A program made the position numbers and the translations under genes. A stretch of DNA of 44,122 bases from a virus, in IMG/VR virus record IMGVR_UViG_3300047557_002041, positions 1-44,122 of that record. One strand, 5' to 3'. How positions within the stretch are numbered: the stretch's first letter is position 1; the number at the start of each line of letters is the position of its first letter. Below, piece by piece: positions 39,713 through 44,122 of this stretch. The notes under the pieces are model-generated. The model was not told where the DNA came from. It made no database searches and saw only the letters and a list, made by a program, of their open reading frames with translations.

Positions 39713-40044
39713 CACAATCACAACACACACAAGGCCCGTGGTATGCCCATACCACCTTTATTAGTGGTGAAACAGACAATATAGCGATAGCCCAGTGTTC
39801 CTACCGTGGCGAGGTAGACCTTGACGAGGCAATGGCTAACGCCAAACTCATCGCCGCTGCGCCTGAATTGTTGGAAACCCTAACCTATTTAAAGGCCCAC
39901 CTATCTGAAATGGTGGCGGATGAATTGCCCGCTTTATTAGAGGAAGGGCCAACAAGTGAACTTATCCTGTCTCGCTTGGATTCTTACACGGCAAAAATCG
40001 ATAACGCTATCAACAAAGCGAAAGGAGAAACCGCACAATGCTAG
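39709..40044 (+). CDS. Widespread phage hypothetical protein (NAKLIAAAPELL motif)
   Basis: 111 residues with the hallmark HTQGPW start and ANAKLIAAAPELLETL motif of a small protein family found across many phages of Gram-negative hosts, of unknown function. AGAGGAG upstream. Its end overlaps the next gene by 7 bases. Confidence 0.8.
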   Translation: MTQSQHTQGPWYAHTTFISGETDNIAIAQCSYRGEVDLDEAMANAKLIAAAPELLETLTYLKAHLSEMVADELPALLEEGPTSELILSRLDSYTAKIDNAINKAKGETAQC

Positions 40045-40310
40045 CTAACGACTTCGCAAAAGCCACCCACGGTAAAGAATACGCCACCGTCATTAGTTAC
40101 GATATTTACAATAACTTTACAGAAGAAAGCATCATCCATTATTTAAACAAAACCTACGGTTGCGCTATTGAAAGCATCACTGGCGACCCTGCGTGGTACG
40201 GCCGTGGGACTGTGTATGGTAGTGGCTTGGGGCGTATTCCTGATGGTTGGGAAAGCCGATTGAGTGAGTCTTATAGTGAGTTAGAGTTGATTGACGATGA
40301 TGAGGACTAG
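40038..40310 (+). CDS. Hypothetical early protein, 90 aa
   Basis: Starts inside the previous gene with AAAGGAG upstream. The end is acidic (SESYSELELIDDDED). Contains a Gly/Tyr-rich centre (GDPAWYGRGTVYGSGLGRIPDGW). No family recognised. Confidence 0.65.
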   Translation: MLANDFAKATHGKEYATVISYDIYNNFTEESIIHYLNKTYGCAIESITGDPAWYGRGTVYGSGLGRIPDGWESRLSESYSELELIDDDED

Positions 40311-40313
40311 GCT

Positions 40314-40529
40314 TTGCACTACAGAGTAAAGATCAAAGAAACGGCAAGAAACCAACAAAAAACAATGACCGATGTTTGCAGAGCGTTGGATATTGACCCG
40401 CCCACGCTATACCATTGGAACGCTGGAAGGTCTTTTCCACGTATTCCAATGTTCATAGACCTTGCCCGTTACCTAAATACCACAATCGACGCTCTTTTAG
40501 AGGAGGTCTCGCCCGATGCAGAAAATTAA
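40314..40529 (+). CDS. XRE-family helix-turn-helix regulator, 71 aa
   Basis: A complete HTH domain reads KIKETARNQQKTMTDVCRALDIDPPTLYHWNAGRSFPRIPMFIDLARYLNTTIDALLEE. The start is TTG 40314, needed to include the first helix, with GAGGA 8 bases upstream; the later ATG at 40365 would truncate the domain. It is a candidate repressor or activator of early promoters. It overlaps the next gene by 14 bases. Confidence 0.78.
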   Translation: MHYRVKIKETARNQQKTMTDVCRALDIDPPTLYHWNAGRSFPRIPMFIDLARYLNTTIDALLEEVSPDAEN

Positions 40530-41052
40530 GTTCCATTGGACAGAGCAAGAGGACCGAACCCTATTAGACGGAGCCAAGGCATACCAACAAGGCTTAATTA
40601 CACCCCAAGAGGTGTATAAAGCCCTCCCCAAGCGTTCTAAAGATGCTATCCGTTCTCGTATTCAGTACCTTACAGGCTATGGCCTTAAGGGTCGTCCAGT
40701 TGTAAAAAAACATTGGACAGCGACCGAAGAACACGCCCTGATGACTTACGCCACACGAGAAACCCTTGCCCAATTAGCCAAGCGGTTTAATTGTTCAGTA
40801 ATAGCAATTAAGAATAAGCTTAAAAGGCTAAATACGTCGATCACAGAGCTTAGAATCGGGGCCAGCTATGAGGATCCCGAAATCTTGGCACGTTGCAACC
40901 CTCGGACTCTTGCAAGAGTTCTACGTAATAACGAACCTGTACGGCTATGGTATCGTGATCACGCCCCCTATACCACTCTATTAAGTCTCCCCAAAACCTT
41001 ATTATCTCGAATGGTCATAGAACAAAGAGGGCTTTACAATGGCAAAGCTTAG
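40516..41052 (+). CDS. Tandem SANT/Myb-like DNA-binding protein
   Basis: 178 residues. Two homeodomain-like repeats start at HWTEQEDRTLLDGAKAY...PKRSKDAIRSRIQYL (about residues 7-53) and HWTATEEHALMTYA...RFNCSVIAIKNKLKRL (about 66-107). The spaced Trp and the final R/K-x-R-L helix are typical of SANT/Myb-type HTH proteins. The C-terminal 70 residues are unrelated. It probably binds DNA as an early regulator. It overlaps the following gene, which carries another such repeat. Confidence 0.72.
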   Translation: MQKIKFHWTEQEDRTLLDGAKAYQQGLITPQEVYKALPKRSKDAIRSRIQYLTGYGLKGRPVVKKHWTATEEHALMTYATRETLAQLAKRFNCSVIAIKNKLKRLNTSITELRIGASYEDPEILARCNPRTLARVLRNNEPVRLWYRDHAPYTTLLSLPKTLLSRMVIEQRGLYNGKA

Positions 41053-41293
41053 GATTCAATGGACAATTCCTGAACTCAAGGAATTCCAGCGTTTATGGAA
41101 TGAGGACAGGGTACCTATTGCAGAAATACCAGTGTTATTGAATAAACAGGTTTCTGCACAACACCTCAGGGATACGGCCCATCGACTTAGGCAAGCTGGT
41201 TTCTATTTTAAGACAGCCCGCCGTATAGGGAACAAGCAATTTAACGATGTAGTCGATCTGGCTAGGCTAGCCAATTTACAACGCTATGAGTAG
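41039..41293 (+). CDS. Single SANT/Myb-like domain protein, 84 aa
   Basis: RIQWTIPELKEFQRLWNEDRVPIAEIPVLLNKQVSAQHLRDTAHRLRQAGF repeats the pattern of the domains in the preceding gene: W-T-x2-E, helix, then a final helix with HRLR. It looks like a third copy of the same domain in its own gene. The start overlaps the previous gene by 14 bases. Confidence 0.65.
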   Translation: MAKLRIQWTIPELKEFQRLWNEDRVPIAEIPVLLNKQVSAQHLRDTAHRLRQAGFYFKTARRIGNKQFNDVVDLARLANLQRYE

Positions 41294-41304
41294 AAAGGAA
41301 CACT

Positions 41305-41427
41305 ATGGAAACCCTGCTATGGATTTTAAACCCGATTATTTTAATACCCGCCACAATTTGCGTTTGTATCGTCATTGGGTTTACTGGCGCGGTGGCTCTT
41401 AAGATTATCAAAGCATTGAAAGGATAA
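41305..41427 (+). CDS. Small membrane protein, 40 aa
   Basis: ATG 41305 after AGAAAGGAACACT. One long hydrophobic span (LLWILNPIILIPATICVCIVIGFTGAVAL) and a basic end (KIIKALKG). A single-pass membrane peptide. Function unknown. Confidence 0.6.
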   Translation: METLLWILNPIILIPATICVCIVIGFTGAVALKIIKALKG

Positions 41428-41431
41428 CCCC

Positions 41432-41662
41432 ATGTCTGCAATCATCGACCACTTTGCTAGCCGCACGATACCTACGGATGAATGGGATGAGGTAGGCACC
41501 GCCACTAGTAATACCATATGCCAGTGCGGCTCCCACATCCCCCACGGCCAGCAATGCGCCTATATCAGCCACACGGTGGATAACGGCTTTGCGCTGGTGG
41601 ATGAGGTGGCTTATGTTTTGTGTCGCGATTGTTATGTTCAGTATTTAGGAGGAGTGTATTAG
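41432..41662 (+). CDS. Small zinc-ribbon-like protein, 76 aa
   Basis: Cysteines in CQCGSHIPHGQQC and LCRDCY (CxC...C and CxxC) suggest zinc binding. Preceded by TTGAAAGGATAACCCC. Ends directly at the next start with no gap. Confidence 0.68.
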   Translation: MSAIIDHFASRTIPTDEWDEVGTATSNTICQCGSHIPHGQQCAYISHTVDNGFALVDEVAYVLCRDCYVQYLGGVY

Positions 41663-41866
41663 ATGAACAGACACGAGGCAGCCATTGTAAGCGCTTATAC
41701 TGGTTTTTTACTTGGGTCATTTGAGGAAATGCAAAAGTATGCAGAAAAAACTCTTAACCGCCCTATCTTTACTCACGAGTTCGGGGATAAAAAACTGGCA
41801 GAAGAATTAAGGATGGCCACATATAACGATTTTATCAAGCTATGCAAGGAGATTACAGATGACTAA
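41663..41866 (+). CDS. DUF7736-like small phage protein
   Basis: 67 residues with the pattern E-A-x-I-x-S-A-Y-T-G-F-L-L-G-x-F...Y-A-E...NRPIFTHEF, which I associate with a small phage family (DUF7736-type) of unknown function. AGGAGGAG upstream. Overlaps the next gene by 8 bases. Confidence 0.68.
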   Translation: MNRHEAAIVSAYTGFLLGSFEEMQKYAEKTLNRPIFTHEFGDKKLAEELRMATYNDFIKLCKEITDD

Positions 41867-42113
41867 CACCATCCACCCAAAAGCCCTAAAAGAATATCGG
41901 CAAGATTTAGAAAATGCTACATTAGAGTTTATTGGTAAAAACCTTAGTGATTGGGGACGCTATCTCAACGACTCCTCCCCGCTATGGAATCGTGTGGATT
42001 GGCTAAACAACCGTATTGAAGCTCTTGGTTGTGGCCGACCACTCACCCGTAATATGGGCTCATGGATTATCTTTCAGCACATCAACCGTGCATTATTGGA
42101 GGGTGCAAGATGA
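41859..42113 (+). CDS. Small early protein, 84 aa (paralogue of the join-spanning gene)
   Basis: Full-length copy of the family also encoded at 43890-44122/1-149. The centre (YRQDLENATLEFIGKNLSDW..., WIIFQHINRALLEG) is identical at protein and DNA level, while the first 12 and last 2 residues differ. Ribosome site GCAAGGAG. It overlaps both neighbours. Function unknown. Confidence 0.75.
   Translation: MTNTIHPKALKEYRQDLENATLEFIGKNLSDWGRYLNDSSPLWNRVDWLNNRIEALGCGRPLTRNMGSWIIFQHINRALLEGAR
41889..42091. repeat. 203-bp exact direct repeat, copy 1 (copy 2: 43920-44122)
   Basis: Bases 41889-42091 are identical to 43920-44122. The spacing is 2,031 bp. Both copies lie inside paralogous coding sequences whose flanks are similar but clearly diverged on each side. 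This indicates recent gene conversion or an assembly effect. The contig ends exactly at the last identical base. Confidence 0.9.
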
Positions 42114-42238
42114 TCAACTACCTAACCCTAAACCTCACCCATCAAGAGCATAAAGCCCTGCTGTGGCTTATCCTTGGGGCGTGTGTAATCTATCTGTTAC
42201 GAAAACTGTACGTTTATGTAACCTCGGAGGGCGTGTGA
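42110..42238 (+). CDS. Small membrane protein, 42 aa
   Basis: ATG 42110 overlaps the previous stop (ATGA). Sequence MINYLTLNLTHQEHK followed by a membrane helix (ALLWLILGACVIYLLRKLYVYV). Ends TGATG with the next gene. Ribosome site GGAGGG. Confidence 0.65.
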   Translation: MINYLTLNLTHQEHKALLWLILGACVIYLLRKLYVYVTSEGV

Positions 42239-42420
42239 TGGTAGAACTAGCAAAGCATTGGGAGATTAGAACCAATAAATACGAAGGCAAGTGTTTTGTC
42301 TGTAAAAGAACTGTAATTGCTAAAAAAGGCCTAGCGGTGCCTACAGTAAACAAAGGGATCCTATACCTAGCTTGTCACGTTACTTGCCATAAAAAACTAT
42401 TAGAGGAGTCAGCTCAATGA
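42238..42420 (+). CDS. Small zinc-binding-like protein, 60 aa
   Basis: Starts at ATG 42238, overlapping the previous stop, with CGGAGGG upstream. A CFVCKRTV (CxxC) and a later CHVTCHKK (CxxxCH) suggest a small treble-clef or zinc-ribbon protein. A longer frame from 42163 is rejected because it lies inside the membrane protein gene. Confidence 0.7.
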   Translation: MVELAKHWEIRTNKYEGKCFVCKRTVIAKKGLAVPTVNKGILYLACHVTCHKKLLEESAQ

Positions 42421-42887
42421 ATGATCCGCTTGATACCCTTTACCCTGATAACGATAAATCCAAGCGTATCACCCCACGCACATTGAAAGGATCAAAACCC
42501 ATGAGTAAGAAAGCCCTGCTAACGGCCGTTGTGGCTGGTTTTATTTGCAGTTATGCCTTTAACGCGCTAACACATACCGAGGAAGAATGGACTAAGTACC
42601 TCCCCACGGGCCAGATGACGCTAGCCAAAGCAAAAATGCGTATTTGCCAAGATAAGGCCGTGTGCCCTAATGGCTATAAAGATGCGGCATCGATTAAAGT
42701 CTACTACCCCAGCGCACCAGAGCCCGCTCCTGCTAGCTATATCCCTCCAACGGAGTTGCCAAAGATGAGCGAGGTTCCATCCCTAGAAAGCTCAGTCAAC
42801 GGACCGTTAGCAGCCTTGCCCCTCAACAATACCGGCAAACAATTGATAAGTATGCTCGGCAATACTATCCAAAAAACCCAGCGTTAA
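42417..42887 (+). CDS. Membrane-anchored protein, likely partner or former N-terminus of the transglycosylase
   Basis: 156 residues from ATG 42417 (ATGA overlap), or 128 from ATG 42501, which has GAAAGGAT upstream. An N-terminal membrane anchor (KKALLTAVVAGFICSYAFNAL) is followed by a periplasmic-type segment with two Cys (CQDKAVC) and a Pro-rich linker (PSAPEPAPASYIPPTELP). The frame then runs out into GKQLISMLGNTIQKTQR, while the overlapping -1 frame encodes the first helix of the next gene's enzyme. The two may form one split or frameshifted product. Confidence 0.7.
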   Translation: MNDPLDTLYPDNDKSKRITPRTLKGSKPMSKKALLTAVVAGFICSYAFNALTHTEEEWTKYLPTGQMTLAKAKMRICQDKAVCPNGYKDAASIKVYYPSAPEPAPASYIPPTELPKMSEVPSLESSVNGPLAALPLNNTGKQLISMLGNTIQKTQR

Positions 42888-43210
42888 TGTCTAACCTTGT
42901 GGCTGCTGTTGTGACGACTGAAAGCCACTGGAACCCAAAAGCCCGTAGTCATGCTGGTGCCATTGGTCTTGGTCAGTTGATGCCAGCCACCGCCAAAAGC
43001 CTTGGGGTTGACCCGTCCGATCCTCACGAGAACTTGCAAGGAACCACCCGTTACCTTGCTGCCAATCTCAAACGGTTTAAGTCAATCCCATTGGCTGCGG
43101 CCAGCTATAATGCAGGCCCTAGTGCAGTGAATAGGCATGGAGGCATACCTCCTTACAAAGAAACCCAGACTTATGTTAAACGTGTGTGTAAACATCTTAA
43201 TGAATGTTGA
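42887..43210 (+). CDS. Lytic transglycosylase (SLT domain)
   Basis: 107 residues with a soluble lytic transglycosylase core: catalytic Glu12 in VVTTESHWNPKARS, then GAIGLGQLMPATAKSLGV, the AASYNAGPSAV motif and the IPPYKETQTYVKRV end. It cleaves glycan strands of peptidoglycan. ATG 42887 overlaps the previous stop. The same frame is open upstream to 42737 and reads TIDKYARQYYPKNPAL, the usual first helix of this family, so the gene probably lost its N-terminal part to a frameshift. It is encoded with early genes, not with the virion genes. Confidence 0.88.
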   Translation: MSNLVAAVVTTESHWNPKARSHAGAIGLGQLMPATAKSLGVDPSDPHENLQGTTRYLAANLKRFKSIPLAAASYNAGPSAVNRHGGIPPYKETQTYVKRVCKHLNEC

Positions 43211-43230
43211 CACAACCATTATAATATAAT
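43207..43230 (+). promoter_or_regulatory. Promoter-like element before 43261 gene
   Basis: TTGACA (43207-43212) and TATAAT (43225-43230) are both consensus but only 12 bases apart, too close for a normal sigma70 promoter. The -10 context ATTATAATATAATAG (43218-43232) is identical to that of the promoter at 2749. A TTACGTAA palindrome follows at 43239-43246. It may be a weakened or regulated version. Confidence 0.5.
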
Positions 43231-43260
43231 AGACTGTGTTACGTAAAGAAAGGAGCTGTT

Positions 43261-43578
43261 ATGAACACTATACAAGAACACAACACCGCTACCCGTTTGA
43301 CGTTACCAAACACTCCCACCGGTTTTACTGCTTACGATATTACTCGTGAGGGTGATGCAGAAGATACGATTCTGTACAAAGGGCCCAAGAGCCAAGGCGC
43401 CGCCCAGTTTACTTGCAGCGTTATATACGAAGGGCTTCGCCGTTTAACAGACGACGAACTCCTTAACTTTTGCGACAATTCCGGCGCTGTTATTAACCTT
43501 AATTACCGCTCCCATTTTGGCGGCGTTGTGCAACCTCACGGCGACAACACCGCTTTGGTTACTGTTTACATTGATTAA
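43261..43578 (+). CDS. Hypothetical early protein, 105 aa
   Basis: AGAAAGGAG upstream. Sequence with LPNTPTGFTAYDITREGDAEDTILYKG, a QGAAQFTCSVIYEGLRRLTDDELLNFCDN segment and a beta-like end (NLNYRSHFGGVVQPHGDNTALVTVYID). No family recognised. Confidence 0.68.
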   Translation: MNTIQEHNTATRLTLPNTPTGFTAYDITREGDAEDTILYKGPKSQGAAQFTCSVIYEGLRRLTDDELLNFCDNSGAVINLNYRSHFGGVVQPHGDNTALVTVYID

Positions 43579-43591
43579 GAAAGGTTAATCC

Positions 43592-43744
43592 ATGACACAA
43601 CAAACCATTAACGGCACCGTGTACCGTGTAGGGCAGGTGTTAAACAATTACACCGAGGTGGACAACGGATTTGCGTGGGTCACACAGTTTGAATACAGCG
43701 ATTGCCCCGTGTGTTGGCAACAAGTAATGGAGGAAGCAGCGTGA
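43592..43744 (+). CDS. Small early protein, 50 aa, with shared N-terminal module
   Basis: ATG 43592 after AGAAAGGTTAATCC. The first 15 residues (MTQQTINGTVYRVGQ) nearly match those of the 118-aa gene at 146, also at DNA level, and the rest differs. Two Cys in DCPVCW. The stop overlaps the next start (GTGA). Confidence 0.7.
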   Translation: MTQQTINGTVYRVGQVLNNYTEVDNGFAWVTQFEYSDCPVCWQQVMEEAA

Positions 43745-43893
43745 CCCACTACCTCTACTATAACGACGGCACCCGTGAAGCCATTGGAGAAAACGAAGTA
43801 GAAGCGTCAAACTGGCTCACAGAGCAAGGATACGGCCTCGAAGAAATTATGGATTTGTTAATGTTAGAAATGATAAAGGAGGAGTCACAGTGA
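43741..43893 (+). CDS. Small acidic early protein, 50 aa
   Basis: GTG 43741 is the likely start, overlapping the previous stop with GGAGGAAG 5 bases upstream. A longer frame from 43702 is unlikely because it would sit inside the previous gene. Sequence THYLYYNDGTREAIGENEVEASNWLTEQ..., ending in a Leu/Met/Glu helix. It overlaps the next start by 4 bases. Confidence 0.65.
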   Translation: MTHYLYYNDGTREAIGENEVEASNWLTEQGYGLEEIMDLLMLEMIKEESQ

Positions 43894-44122
43894 GAACTAA
43901 TTTACACCCCAAGGTAATTAAAGAATATCGGCAAGATTTAGAAAATGCTACATTAGAGTTTATTGGTAAAAACCTTAGTGATTGGGGACGCTATCTCAAC
44001 GACTCCTCCCCGCTATGGAATCGTGTGGATTGGCTAAACAACCGTATTGAAGCTCTTGGTTGTGGCCGACCACTCACCCGTAATATGGGCTCATGGATTA
44101 TCTTTCAGCACATCAACCGTGC
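43890..44122 (+). CDS. Small early protein, 5' part (continues at 1-149)
   Basis: GTG 43890 has AAAGGAGG upstream and overlaps the previous stop. The frame runs to the window end and continues exactly at base 3 of the window after removal of the 127-base redundancy, giving 84 residues. N-terminus MRTNLHPKVIKEY versus MTNTIHPKALKEY in the paralogue at 41859; the centre is identical. Confidence 0.8.
   Translation, partial: MRTNLHPKVIKEYRQDLENATLEFIGKNLSDWGRYLNDSSPLWNRVDWLNNRIEALGCGRPLTRNMGSWIIFQHINR
43996..44122. repeat. Terminal redundancy, copy 2 (matches 1-127)
   Basis: Exact copy of bases 1-127. It is also the right part of the second copy of the 203-bp repeat. See the entry at 1-127. Confidence 0.9.

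Overview
The window reads as one complete phage genome, not a bacterial locus. Its first 127 bases recur exactly as its last 127 bases, so the sequence closes into a circle of 43,995 bp (44,122 minus 127), and one gene runs across the join. The phage is podovirus-like. The late block holds terminase, portal, scaffold, coat, a T7 gp11-like adaptor, a gp12-like nozzle, a fibre, and a run of internal virion (ejection) proteins in the T7 gp13-gp14-gp15-gp16 order. A coiled-coil spanin-like protein, lytic transglycosylase and L,D-transpeptidase-like lysis genes, and sigma70-type promoters suggest a Gram-negative host. The host genus cannot be read from the sequence. I see no phage RNA polymerase, integrase, partition gene, tRNA or CRISPR array. 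Transcription therefore probably depends on host RNA polymerase, and lysogeny is not supported.

Layout. Plus strand, 37.7 kb through the join to 13.66 kb: about 25 very small early genes (37.7-44.1 kb, continuing to about 2.75 kb), then replication and recombination genes. These are a 4-Cys protein, a DUF6378-like protein, an SF2 helicase, a primase-helicase, family A DNA polymerase, an AbrB-like regulator, a dCTP deaminase/dUTPase-family enzyme, a Cas4/AddB-like Fe-S nuclease, RusA and a small ferredoxin. A nuclease-like gene is inserted on the opposite strand at 10.8-11.2 kb. Minus strand, 36.5 down to 34.76 kb: a four-gene early operon with an HNH endonuclease and a secreted protein, closed by a terminator. 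Minus strand, 34.3 down to 13.7 kb: the late operon (holin-like, TerS, TerL, ejection proteins, portal, scaffold, coat, adaptor, nozzle, fibre, spanin-like, endolysin-like, small virion or lysis genes). It converges on the plus-strand operon at a hairpin near 13.66 kb.

Non-coding DNA lies mainly in two places. Between the divergent early promoters (36.56-37.63 kb) is a 1.1 kb region with 34-bp and 28-bp inverted repeats, three 10-bp tandem units, a (CT)13 tract and an AT-rich stretch, which I read as the likely replication origin and regulatory centre. Between the early minus operon and the late promoter (34.36-34.76 kb) is a hairpin-rich stretch with two look-alike terminators. It is a candidate packaging site or small-RNA locus.

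The most notable observations are: the origin-like repeat architecture; a tract of perfect identity 203 bp long inside two otherwise diverged paralogues, lying exactly at the contig ends; a phage ferredoxin beside an Fe-S nuclease; an AbrB-like gene behind twin operator-like repeats; a lytic transglycosylase whose family-like N-terminal helix is out of frame with its start; a carbohydrate-binding-like insertion in the head-tail adaptor; and unusually long same-strand overlaps in the virion operon.
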